Positions 10,872 through 22,728 of a stretch of 64,000 nucleotides of DNA are shown one piece after another. Positions within the stretch are counted from its first letter, which is position 1, and every line of letters starts with the position of its first letter. The stretch comes from Carnegiea gigantea. Taxonomy: Eukaryota; Streptophyta; Magnoliopsida; Caryophyllales; Cactaceae. The stretch is from the NCBI GenBank assembly GCA_029747015.1, contig JAKOGI010001281.1, positions 204,173 to 268,172 of the forward strand, written 5' to 3'. The notes beneath the pieces are model-generated. The model searched no databases, was not told the origin of the DNA, and was given only the letters and a program-made list of their open reading frames with translations. Both the position numbers and the translations under genes were made by a program.

Positions 10872-13475
10872 ATGGTTGTAAGTAATGAAGAGACTAGCTT
10901 ACATTTTGAAGAGTTAGACCATGAAAGTAGCGAAGATGATGACAGTAGTTCTTTCGATTTTGGAGTTACAATAATTGAGGATTTGAATGATGAAGATTTA
11001 TGGCCATCATTTGGAAAGAAACTTGAAGATTTCACCATGAGAGACATGGGCAAATTGATATTCAAATCTTTGGATTTATGATATGAATTTTGTAAAATGT
11101 ATGCAAAATTGAAAGGTTTTGGAGTTTGGGAAAAAAGTACATGTAAGAGTAGAACTGATGGGCATCCAACTTCCAAAACATTGAAATGTTCTACAAAGGA
11201 TCTCTATCTTCAAAAGTATCTGGAAAACCGCAATAGGAAAAGGAAACCAAAAAGAGTTAACCCAATTTGATTGCTTGGCTGAAATTTTATTCAAATGGAT
11301 TAAAGACGTAGGTCATTGGATTGTGACAAAATTTGCGGCTAGACATACCCACTCCCTTGCAAAACAAAAGCAAACAGTGTATTTCAGGTTGGCTATAAAT
11401 TTATCTTAATTTGTAATGTTTTCATTTTTTATTTTGTATATCGTATTACAAATACATGTTGTTATTAATGTATAATTTTTTTTAAAAAAAGGTCTGACAG
11501 ACACATTCCGGAGGAGGATCAGAAGGAGTTAGAACAAATGTATGATGCTGGTATTCCCCGACGGAACATAATGCGGTCTCTAGCAAATCAAGTTGGAGAT
11601 CTTGATGAGCTTCCATACTTAAAAGACGACATGAAATATCATCTCCACAAGTATAGAAAAGAGTAAACTAGAGATGGTGATGCGGATGCTCTTTTGGCAT
11701 ATTTACGAGGAAAGAAAGAAGTTGATTCTACATATTTCTTGAGATATACTGAGGATGAGGATGGTAGGTTAGAGAACTTATTCTGGTGTGATAAAAAATC
11801 AAGCATAGATTATAAAACTTTTGTGTACGTGCTTGCATTTGACACGACCTATAAATGTAATGCATATAATAAACCACTTATGGTGCTTATTGGTATCAAC
11901 CATAATAGGAAGACAGTGACATTCTAGTTGTCCATGAGAAGGAATCTTCTTTCATTTAGGTTTTGGAGCAATTGGTTGAGGTAGGGGATGGACAAAAGCC
12001 AGAGACAATAGCCACAGACGGTGACAAGGCAATGGCTAACTCAATTAAGGTTGTATTTCCAGAAGCACGACATAGATTATGTTTATGGCATCTAATGAAA
12101 AATGTGCAGTCAAATGGGGGTAATGAGTTTGCATGTGGTTTCATTAAGTGCATTAATAAGTACCAAACTCCTGAAGATTTTGAAGTTGGTTGGCAAGAAC
12201 TTGTGTCGCATCATGGTGTACAACAAAGAAAGTGGGCACTTGACTTGTACAATGATAGGGAAAAGTGTGCAGAAGCATATCTACTAGGATACATTTTTAG
12301 AGGTATAGAAATAATTACCTCAATTGATCAATCATTTGGAATATATTTTTTTTAAGAATTTTACCTTAATATATAATTTTTCTGGTATTGCAGGAATAGG
12401 AGTACACAAAGAGTTGAGGGCATGCATAGAACCATTAAAATAGGGATCGATCCAATGATAAAGTTATACAGACTTGTTTAATTGTACGAACAAGTAATTC
12501 TAGAATAAATAAGAGCAGATGAACATAGTGATCATAGAACAATAATTCGTACATTTCCTATTATATAAGGAGTACTTTGCAATATCAAGGCACATGCTGC
12601 AAAGGTATATATGAGGAATTGCTATTACCTTTTATGCAAGGAGATGTGTTTCGAGTCATTTTATGTTGTAAAATGTGAAAAATAGAACTTTGATGGTCCC
12701 AATGAACCTATTTGGTATTGGTTACAAGTTATTAAACGTGAAGAAATTTGGTATATAGTGATTAGGGATGATGCACATGAAATAATGTATTGTTATTGCA
12801 TGAAGTTGGAATCAATGGGTTTTCCATGCCGCTCCACATTTACAATAATGAAATATGCAAATATGAAGAAAACTCCAAGTGGCTGCATTCTTTGATAATG
12901 AACTATTGGAGCAAAGGAACAAATTGAGCTTAATGAAGAAAATATCGCACATGAAGAAGATGATGTTGGCGATGGAAACAGGAGAATAAGGAATCCACAG
13001 GTTGTAATTTCGGAAGGGGTACTAAAGGGCAAAAAGTTTCAGACTTGTAGAAAATGTCATGCTATAGGGCATACTAGATGCACTTGTCCTAAAAATGCCA
13101 ATTGCAAATGTGCTGGGAAAGAACCATTGGATGATTTTGACTTGAATGAAGTTTATAGTACAAGCCCTCAGTATTCACCGACTAATTCTCCGGAGGATAT
13201 TATTGGCAAAAACAACTCAGTATTAGTTTATGAAAAACTAATGAGTATCATGCCTAACTTTTGCGTCGATGGTAAAATATCAAAGGTAAATGTCAATATT
13301 CTTATAGTGTTTACAACTTCATCCAATTCCTTCACAAAACAAAATATTATAGTATCAAATAATGGCGTTATAGAACATGCAGGTTGTATATACTGAAGAA
13401 GTGGAAAACCTTGATGCGAATCTTAAAATTGTTGATTGGTTTCCAAAAGAAGATTGGAAAAGATTATCATATTAG
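10872..13475 (+). pseudogene. FAR1-related / MULE transposase, decayed
   Basis: Starts at the ATG at 10872 with an acidic N-terminus. A FAR1 DNA-binding-like region follows: YEFCKMYAKLKGFGVW at about 11082 and GHWIVTKFAARHTHS at about 11315, ending near 11390 at an intron. After the intron (about 11390-11492) the MULE transposase core is clear: ENLFWCDKKSSIDYKTF, LAFDTTYKCNAYNKPL (first catalytic Asp region), IATDGDKAMANSIK and HRLCLWHLMKNV. An exon from 12394 has STQRVEGMHR, and a SWIM-type zinc finger follows at about 12785 (CYCMKLESMGFPC). A zinc knuckle CRKCHAIGHTRCTC lies at 13043-13085, with a last exon ending at 13475. Stops and frameshifts near 11080, 11270, 11665, 11925, 12480 and 12685 make it a pseudogene. 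Confidence 0.88.
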
Positions 13476-13803
13476 TGTTTTCAATTGCTATACGAGGAAT
13501 TGTGTACGCATCATGCACATTGATTTGATTTGGAAACTCAAAATTAAGCTTATATGTTGCTTTATCCTCTTATGGGTGTTAATTTTTTGTTTCAATTATT
13601 CCATATTTCTCATGTTTCTCCCATATCTCCTTGTTTCTCAAATATAGAGGAAGGGAAAAAAAAAAGATGGGGATGGATTAAGCACTGGGCTAACTCACGT
13701 GTTATGATGTTGGTATTTCTCCAACCAAAAAAAAAAACAAACAAACAAAGCAAGTCATAAAATAAATTATAATGAAATTTCTCGAAAATTTATTTAACAT
13801 GCC
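13476..13803. other. 3' flank of the MULE transposase, no gene seen
   Basis: AT-rich noncoding sequence between the last transposase exon and the hAT-like MITE. The target-site copy AACATGCC occupies 13796-13803. Confidence 0.6.
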
Positions 13804-14111
13804 TAGAGCTGGGTAATAGGTCGTATCGAATCGAGTTCGTATTCGTGTCGAACTTAAACGGGTTGAGAATTTCTTGAACTAAACCCAACCTGTTTATTAA
13901 ACGGATTGAAAAATCTTGATTTGTACCCATTTAATTTTTAAACGAGTTGACCCACTTAATCCGTTTAAGATAAACAGATCAAATTCAGTCGCTTAGTTAG
14001 CTATTTACGCATTTAACATTTTTAACTAATATGTAATTACAATGTTAAAAATTAAGTTTACATAGCACATTAAATAATTACTATTTAAAATTTCCCTGAT
14101 TCGTCATAATT

Positions 14112-16732
14112 TGTAACACCCCAAGTATACATGATTCATTGCCTGCATTCATTTGCATAGGGTTATCAATAAGGTACAATAATTCAATGAACGGGGCGTT
14201 ACCGCCGTCCATGAAGGACAAGGCTTCTGTTAAACATGAAAACTTGCCATAACCCAAAGGTTACCCCATAACAGGGTATACACCATCATAAACACCCAAA
14301 CCATTTAGTTATATACAAAAAGGTTCTAACATCCCAAGGATAACACCAACTTACATAACTCGGTTTGGAAATACAGTCGCAACATCAAAATACACAAGTT
14401 AATTTAAAATACATTTAGCACTCCAAAATACATCACAGTATGCCACGACAGCACCTTGGCTCTCCCACACTGTCAACTACATGAATGGTTCTGTCTCATT
14501 TATCACCTCCGGCCTCCTTGCCCGCCTCAGGGCGGTTCACTGAACATTTTCCTAAAACAAAACATAAAAAAATTTCGAACTGTGAGCCAAAGCTCAGTAC
14601 ATGTATCCCTGTACTGTTAAAGGTTCATTGAAAAGTAATTTAGGGCCCGCTTGCAATTCATTTTAAGTAAAAACAGGGAATGAGATGCATATAAAACTGC
14701 ATTGCAGATTATTATCTGTTAGTGCACCCCTGAGTAACTGTTACGATCTGTGAATAGGTGTACACCTGCCAAGCCGACCGAGGGACCTGGCCTGAAGCCG
14801 CGCGGGTAACTGGAGGGCAATGCCCTGTAACTGATAACTGACGGGGTCACTGATTATGTGATGAAGCACTGATTAAAATGATTCATTGAATGTGCTTACC
14901 AAAATGTTAAAATTTTGATAAATGCATGCTGATTACTAAAGATACAGGCAATAAACGTACCTGGAAGTTTTAAATGTTAGTTTGCAGAGGAATGAGATGC
15001 ACTAAAGTGAAGAAAAGGAAAGCTTAGGCCTTGATTCTGCTCAAAAGTTCATTACAGGAACATGAGGTCAGAAACGACCTTGATCTTATGACGGATAATT
15101 TTAAATACAACTGGCTTATGAAGAACTTTTACACATCAGTTCATGATTAACCAAAATGATGTGGATATAAACCAAAGAAATGTGATTTAAGTCATGGTAG
15201 CAAGTTTAGAGCATAAGGGTTTAAAAGAAGGGTACGGGAAGAATAATCCACAACTTATAGTCCCGACCTCAAAACGAGACGTAAGACCCCAATATACACA
15301 GCTTAGGAAGGCTTCTAAAACTTTCATCAAGGACACCAAACATGATTCTCATGCTAGGGTTCTCAAAATGGGGCTAGAACACCAACAGGTCAGTTTTAAG
15401 CCTATCCTGCACATGTTCGGTAAAATGATCATAACTTTCTCGACAGACCTCGGATTAATGCGATTCAAGAGTCATTTTGAAGATAACACACAGACCTATC
15501 TACCCACCAAAAATCAGAATTTTTGGATGGGCCGATCATTACCAGTTTTATTACAAAAGCTGTCCTGTTTTTCTGAAAATTCCAGCAGCTCTGTTTGAGT
15601 GTTTTCCTTCACGTGTTACCCCAATCCTCACCTCAAACTCTTCCTTAAGAGTATGTAAATACACTTTGGTACATACCAACATCATACACAAATACCATAC
15701 ATGATTCCTCTTCATATTCATATCAAATAAAACTTCTTTTCTAGTCACATATACACAACACCTCAAATTTACACATAGTTGATTCAAACCTTGCCTTTTG
15801 AACAAAATCCTAACTTTGGGTCACTTTGAACTCACTCCCAACTTTTCAAAACACCATAAACAACATAACAACTTCAATATATTAAGAGATAAGCAAAAAC
15901 AAGGATAAATCAATCACTAAACAACACTTGAACAAGAAGCTTGCATGACTAAGATGAAACCCTACCCCTAACTTCATCTCTACCATAATCCATCAACAAG
16001 ATGAGTTTTAATACCTCAAAAACAGCATCATCCATCACTAAAACAACCATAATAAGAAACAAAATTCAACAAGATCAAGAATCAAAAACAAAAATCAGCA
16101 TAGGGGGGAAAAGAACACTCACTTTGAGGTTGAAAAAGTGGTAGAAATGATGCTTGATGCCTATGGAAGTGAAAGAGGTGTTTGGGGGTGGTGAGTAGGG
16201 GATGTTTGGTGGTTGAAAGGAGGTTGAAAGGTATAGGTTTGCTGCTGAAAGGAGCTATGGCCGTGTAGAGAGAAGGAAGAGAGGGAGGAGAGAGAAAGTG
16301 TCTTGAAATGCTTGGTTAAAATGAGGTTAAGTGAAAATTTTTGAAATTTATATCAACCTTTTACTTGGCTGAAAATAAAAGTAGAAAAGTCAAAAATATC
16401 AAGCTTGATTAAGGCTTAATTAAGAGAGTTTAGCTGAACAAATACAGATCAAGTCTTGCCACGCCGCAAACGGCCCTAAACGGGCTCGGGTTTAAAGAAA
16501 GAACTGAAACCGAATGCGTTTGCGATTTTTTTTTTTTCCAAAAGTTTGAGATTAAATGATTTTAGTGTCATAAAAAGAATTAAATCGTTAAATTCGTAAA
16601 TTATCAAGGCCTAAATCGATTTAAAACAGAACCCATGAATTGCAAGGTGGGGGCCTAGTTAAAAATGTCCAAATGGGAATAACAAAAAGAGATGATGTAA
16701 ATGAATAATGAATTTAGGGTTGGACTATTACA
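14112..16732 (-). repeat. Tekay-like element 3' LTR
   Basis: Almost identical to 22729-25349 with scattered single-base differences. Open frames inside it occur in both LTRs because of the duplication and show no domain. Confidence 0.95.
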
Positions 16733-16747
16733 GTCTCCCCCCCTTAA
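16733..16747 (-). other. Polypurine tract of the Tekay-like element
   Basis: On the minus strand AAGGGGGGGAGAC directly precedes the 3' LTR; it is the primer for plus-strand synthesis. Confidence 0.85.
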
Positions 16748-19703
16748 AAAGTTTCGTCCTCGAAACTAACGAATTTCACCCTATCATGCAGGATTACCTC
16801 GAATAAATATGGATATGCAGTTCTCATAGCCTCTTCAGTCTCCCAGGTGGCTTCTTGGGAGGTGTGGTTTGACCAGAGTACTTTGACCAATGATATCTGC
16901 TTGTTGCGCAGCTGCTTGATCCTGCGATCTAGTATTTGGACAAGGCGCTCCTCATATACTAGATCTTCCGAAATCTCGATAGGTTCAGCTACAATAGTAT
17001 GGTCTGGATCTGGAATGTATTTCTTAAGCTGAGAGACATGGAACACGTTATGTACGTGCCCAAGTTCTATAGGCAGATCTAGCCGATAAGCTACAGGATT
17101 CATCTTTTCAATGATTTCGTAAGGTCCAATGTACCTTGGACTCAATTTACCCCGCACTCCGAACCTTTTGATACCTTTGGTTGGTGAGACTTTCTGAAAA
17201 ACTTTATCGCCGATTTGAAACTGCAGAGGCCTTCTTCTTTTGTCTGCATAACTTTTTTGTCGACTTTGGGCGATCCTGATATGTTCCCGAATTTTTCTTA
17301 TAGTTTCAGTGGTCTCTTGAATCATGTCAGGACCTATAATCAATGCCTCGTCCAAATCACTCCAGCACAACGGGGTTCTACATTTCCTCCCGTATAAAGC
17401 CTCAAATGGGGCCATTTTGATGGTGGATTGATAGCTGTTGTTATAAGAGAATTCCACCAAAGGCAAGTCATCTTCCCACTTCCCTTGAAACTCCAATACA
17501 CAAGCTCTTAGCATGTCTTCCAAAATTTGATTCACCCTTTCAGTTTGTCCATCTGTTTCTGGGTGGTAGGAACTACTAAAACTTAGTTTGGTCCCAAAGG
17601 CTTTTTCAAGCGCTTGCCAGAAACGTGCTTGGAATCTTTGATCCCTATCTGAGACTATGTCTAAAGGGATTCCATGTAGACGGACTATCTCCTTGACATA
17701 CAGGTGCGCTAGTTTTTCGACTCCCCAAGTATCCTTGATGGGCAGGAAATGAGCTGACTTGGTGAGTCGATCAACTATGACCCAGATAGCATTCTTTTTC
17801 GAAGCAGAAAGCGGTAAACCCATAACAAAGTCCATCGAGATCGAATCCCACTTCCAAGTGGGAATTTCTAAGGGTCGTAGTTCACCCACAGGACGTTGAT
17901 GCTCTGCTTTAACTTTCTGACAAATTAGACACTTATCCACATATTCTGCAACGTCCTTCTTCATATTATTCCACCAAAAATATTGTCTCAAATCTCTGTA
18001 CATCTTGGTGCCTCCTGGATGCACTGAATAACGAGTATTGTGAGCCTCTTCCAGGATCTGCTTTCTTAATTCCCCATTTTTGGGCACACATAGGCGATTC
18101 TGGAACCTTAAAGTGCCATCCTCATGTACTACAAATCCCGGAGACTTCCCTTTCTCTAAATTTTGTTTTATTCTTTGAAGTTCGGGATCACTTTCCTGGT
18201 TCAGTCGAATTGCTTCCCCTAAGCAAGGTTGTATAGTGAGCGCTGATAATCGAGCCTTCATTTGTCCATGGGACACCAATTGAATCCCAAAGGCCTCAAG
18301 TTCTCTTAGGAGATTCAATTGAGTAATCACCACAGTGTTCAAGCTATGTTGCGCCTTCCTACTTAGAGCATCCGCCACCACATTTGCTTTACCAGGATGA
18401 TATTGAATCTGCAAATCATAGTCTTTGAGTAATTCAAGCCAACGCCGTTGTCTCAAATTGAGCTCCTTCTGGGTGAAGAGATACTTTAAACTTTGATGAT
18501 CAGTATAGATCTTGCACGATACCCCATATAAATAATGTCTCCATATTTTCAATGCAAAGACCACGGCTGCTAATTCCAAGTCATGGGCAGGGTAGTTTTT
18601 CTCATATGGCTTGAGTTGCCTAGAGGCATAAGCTACTACTTTGTCCTCCTGCATCAGTACGCACCCCAAACCGTTTTTCGAAGCATCACTATAGACGGTA
18701 TACTCCTTTCCTTCCATTGGTAATGTTAGGATTGGGGCGGCAGTTAATTGCTGTCTTAGCTCTTGGAAAGCTTTCTCACACCTTTCAGTCCACTCAAACT
18801 TATTCACCTTCTTCAGTAAATTGGTCAGTGGTGATGCTATTTTCGAAAAGTCCTTGATGAACCTTCGATAATAACCTGCTAAACCCAGAAAGCTTCTAAT
18901 CTCAGTGACATTAGTAGGCCTTGGCCATTCTATGATTGCTTTCACCTTTTGGGGGTCAACTTTAATTCCTTCTTTGGTAATCACATGCCCCAAAAATACC
19001 ACTTCCTCCAACCAAAATTCACATTTCTTTAATTTGCCATAAAGTTGATGTTCCCTCAAAGTTTGCAATACTATCCGCAATTGATCAGCATGTTCCTCTT
19101 TATCCTTAGAATAGATAAGGATATCATCTATGAACACCACTACAAACTTGTCTAAATAGGTCTGAAAACCCTGTTCATAAGGTCCATGAAGGCTGCAGGA
19201 GCATTAGTGAGACCAAAAGGCATCACCGTGAACTCATAGTGACCGTACCTGGTCCTAAACGCTGTCTTAGGAATGTCCTCAGGCTTAATCCTAAGTTGAT
19301 GGTACCCTGACCTCAAATCAATTTTAGAGAATACTCCTGCTCCTTGTAGTTGATCAAACAAATCATCTATTCGTGGCAGAGGATATTTGTTTTTGACGGT
19401 AATCTTGTTCAACTCCCTGTAATCAATACAGAGTCTTAAGGTTCCATCCTTTTTCTTAACAAACAACACTGGGGCACCCCACGGTGACACACTTGGCCTA
19501 ATAAAACCCTTCTGTAACAGTTCATCTAGTTGAATCTTTAATTCCTTGAGCTCAGTTGGGGCCATACGATACGGGGCTTTCGAAATAGGTTGGGCCCCAG
19601 GAATTAATTCGATGCCAAAATCAATTTCCCTTTGTAGGGGTAGTCCTGGTAACTCCTCAGGAAAAACATCTTCAAATTCACAAACTACAGGGATATTCTC
19701 CAT
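16744..19703 (-). pseudogene. Tekay-like pol: reverse transcriptase, RNase H, integrase, chromodomain
   Basis: From 19703 the RT begins with the [11 protein letters not shown] linker, then VPLD-type fingers and palm ([34 protein letters not shown]). A single-base frameshift near 19145-19152 separates this from the 798-residue remainder, which opens with the catalytic [10 protein letters not shown] motif. RNase H follows ([15 protein letters not shown]), then an integrase with an HHCC zinc domain ([14 protein letters not shown]). The integrase triad is readable: Asp in SMDFVMGLP, Asp in SDRDQRF and Glu in [10 protein letters not shown]. The C-terminus has a chromodomain-like segment ([19 protein letters not shown], then ATWETEEAM). 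Role: reverse transcription and targeted integration of the element RNA. Confidence 0.93.
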
Positions 19704-19737
19704 TTTCTCTTCTTTTGTTTGGGAGTCAATAGCATAA

Positions 19738-21326
19738 CACTAATACCCGATACACCCCTGATATAACAGCTTGCTTGCTTTCATAGCGAAAATTAAAGAA
19801 CAAGTTTTTGCCTCTCTCTGCCCATAAAAACACACTGTTCTCCCTTTCTCATCCTTCAAAATAACCTTAAGATCTTCACAGTCAATTTTGGCTCCATAAG
19901 TGTGCAACCAATTCATCCCCAATATGATATCAAAATCAGACAAGTCAAATTAAATCAAATCCACAGGGAAAGTAGCTTCACCAATGATGATGGGGACAAG
20001 TTCAAAAGAGAAGGGGCACTCAATCACAGAATTATTGGGTAGCTTAATTCTATAATTGGTTTCCATCTTTTTGTTCTCCAGACTCAATTGTATAGCAGAG
20101 CGGGTAGATATAAACGAATGAGTGGCGCCCGAATCAAATAATACACAAAATGGCTTTGAATTTAAAAAGAGAGTTCCAGTAACTACCGTACCAGAGGTAG
20201 CAGCTTCCTTTTTGTTCATCACAAACGCCCTTCCTGCAACTGCAGGCCTTGCAGGTGGGGGTCCCTGGCGGGGCGGAGCCAAAGGTTTTGCTGTGCCCTT
20301 GTCTACGGCTTTCAGTCGGCGGGGGCATGCAGCGATGAGGTGATCAGGACTTCCACACCACATGCATTTGTTGCTGCCAACTCGACATTCAGGAGTGGTG
20401 TGATTTGTTCTTCCACACTTCGCACAGGGTACGGGTACTGTCGAGCCCACGGGACGGCTCTTAGGGGGAAGAGGAGTAGGCTTTTTCTGGTTCTGATTCA
20501 CACTTTCACTCGGAGTCCCCCGTTCAAACCCCTTTCTCTTATGGTTGATTGGATTCAGAGCTCTCAACTCCGTCTTCACTCGTTCCACTTCAGCTGCTCG
20601 CTCATATAGTTCTTGATAAGTCAAAATTGGTTGCCCCGCTAAGTGATTCCGGATGTAGAAGGCCAAACCTTCCTCGAACCTTCTCATCTTTAACCTTTCA
20701 GAGGATACAAATTCAGGGACAAACCTAGATAGTTCTGTGAACTTACTAGCATATTGCATCACTGACATGCTGCCGCTCATTTTCAACTCCATAAATTCCT
20801 TTTCCTTTTGCCTTTGCACCACAGCTGGGTAAAATTTCGCCCTCAATTCTACTAAAAATTTACTCCAGGTGAATTCAGGCCCTAGGAGCTTGTCCTTCAC
20901 AGTGTTCCACCAAATGTCAGCTTCACCTGACAAATAATACGTCCCAATGTTCATTTTCTTTTCCTCTGGTACTCCAACGACTGTGAAAACTTTCTCCATT
21001 CCCCTTATCCATTCTTCTAGCACTACTGGATCATAAGATCCATTATAAACTTTAGGATTGCGACGTGCTACCCTATCTGCCAATTTATCCTCTTTAGGAG
21101 GGGCTTCAACAGGTACCTGGGGAATTCGCTTCATCAATTCGGCAACTAAGGTTGGCCAATAACTTGGGTTTCCTAAGTTGCTAGCTAATACAGAGGGCAA
21201 TGGTGGCGTGTCACCATGTTGTGGTTCCTGACAAGAGGCTTGATCGCCCGATCCCTGGCCTTGTTCCATATTGTCCTCTACTTCAACCTCCATGTTGTTG
21301 TGTACTGACTGGGACATTCTGATCAT
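19738..21326 (-). pseudogene. Tekay-like gag and aspartic protease, interrupted by two stops
   Basis: The ATG at 21326 starts a gag of about 300 residues with the retrotransposon gag core (GTYYLSGEADIWW, MQYASKFTELSRFVPE). Two Cys-rich zinc-knuckle-like motifs follow (CAKCGRTNHTTPEC, CMWCGSPDHLIAAC). The aspartic protease has its active site at LFDSGATHSFIS (about 20150) and continues with FDLSDFDIILGMNWL. An in-frame TAA near 19948 and a TAG near 19742 cut the polyprotein before RT. Gag packages the RNA; protease matures the polyprotein. Confidence 0.9.
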
Positions 21327-21726
21327 ACATTAAATAAAGCAATTCAAACACTGGAACCTCCAGACAGATAAGATAAACATGCCCAATAAATACATAAGAG
21401 GTGGCTTGAAGATTATATCACAACTTAAAGCATCATCCTTTCATTCCAAAACTGCTTACTTACATACATCGTTGATTTATATACATGAACAACAAAAGCA
21501 TATTACACCTAGCTAGGTTCCTTATCACTAAAGACTAGATAGCCCCTGGGCACTAAGTCCGTCACATAACCAAAAAGAGGTACGAACCATATCATCATGG
21601 TCAGCGAGGATTGGACTAACTATATACAATGTCAGATGTCCCACAAAATGTAATTATCCAATCCAGCCAACCATATCTACCTATAGGGCTCAAAAATGAA
21701 ACCGTTAGCCCAGCCCATAGAACCAC

Positions 21727-22476
21727 CTAACGATCCCTAGATGGATCGTAATCTGGGTCAGACTCATCATCAGGTTCTTCACCTGAATCAAAGCTACTCA
21801 TAGATGCCTCTGATTCGGCACTATCGACCTCCTGTTGAACTTGTGGCTCATGCTCCTCCTCTAAGTCCATCATTAACTCATCCGCCTCTTGTTCCCCTTG
21901 CTGCCCTATCCGCATCTCATCACTGTCTTGATCCTCTTCGGGATCATCCTCCTCTGGGTCGTCCTCATCGCCCTGGTGGTCCTCATCCCCAGAGCTAATC
22001 ACTACAACTTCTGGGGTGCTGGGGATGTCTATTACCACGTAAGCCTCCCCAGGGCTATCAGGTAGCAGTGGGGTGTCTGGTGCGGGCGGAATGGGTGGCT
22101 CCTGTGCTGGTGCTGGCGGGGAGGGTGGCCCCTCTGCTGGTACCGGGGCTACAAGTGGAGGATGGACCTGATATAGGGGGAAAACATGCTGAAGAGTTTC
22201 CATAGTCAGTCCCCTCAATTCAAATTCCTCTCTTAATAACAGTTCTATAGTGAGAGTCATCCACGCCCCCTGAGCCTGAAACCTAAGCCCGTCTACGCCT
22301 GGGTTCCCTGTCATCATAAAGCTCTGGTAACGTTGCCTAAACTCTACCCACGGGCCAACCAGGGGTAAGGACCCAAGCAGTCTCTGTGCACGAACATTAG
22401 GACTGTGGAACTCAGAATAAGGGTCCTGTGCATGGGCTTCCATACTCAAATGTAACAACGCAATGTGAGCTATCAT
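21727..22476 (-). CDS. Extra ORF upstream of gag in the Tekay-like element, unknown function
   Basis: An uninterrupted frame of 249 codons lies between the primer site and gag, in the same direction as gag. The first 100 residues look globular (SPNVRAQRLLGSLPLVGPWV, FRQRYQSFM). A Pro-rich linker follows (residues 105-150), then a strongly acidic Glu/Asp/Ser tail (residues 165-249). I recognise no domain, signal peptide or membrane segment. Its position in the gag leader, and its openness beside a broken gag-pol, suggest a protein encoded by the element, but chance retention cannot be excluded. The start at 22476 is the first ATG; an ATG 11 codons later (MEAHAQDPYSEF) is an alternative. Confidence 0.55.
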   Translation of the reverse strand: MIAHIALLHLSMEAHAQDPYSEFHSPNVRAQRLLGSLPLVGPWVEFRQRYQSFMMTGNPGVDGLRFQAQGAWMTLTIELLLREEFELRGLTMETLQHVFPLYQVHPPLVAPVPAEGPPSPPAPAQEPPIPPAPDTPLLPDSPGEAYVVIDIPSTPEVVVISSGDEDHQGDEDDPEEDDPEEDQDSDEMRIGQQGEQEADELMMDLEEEHEPQVQQEVDSAESEASMSSFDSGEEPDDESDPDYDPSRDR

Positions 22477-22710
22477 AGATCCCCCCGATCAGCATACTAA
22501 CACCATAAGGGTCCATCTAACAAAGAAAACACATATATGAGAGGCATGCATATCCATAAACAAGAAACATACAAATGAAAGCAACTGGCAGTCTAATATC
22601 GTTATTCCACTCTTAATATCGTTCTAGCAATATACTATAGATAGCCCCCTCACTACTACCATTCTCACCCTATAGTTTCTAACTCTACATTCCTCTAGAA
22701 AATCTCAACC

Positions 22711-22724
22711 TGGCTCTGATACCA
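22711..22724 (-). other. Primer binding site (tRNA-Met) of the Tekay-like element
   Basis: On the minus strand TGGTATCAGAGCCA lies 4 bp inside the 5' LTR. It complements the 3' end of plant initiator tRNA-Met. Confidence 0.92.
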
Positions 22725-22728
22725 AATC

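Noticed and set aside
15194..15598. 134-codon frame also present at 23811-24215
   Set aside because: Both copies lie in the Tekay-like LTRs; duplication of the LTR explains their conservation.
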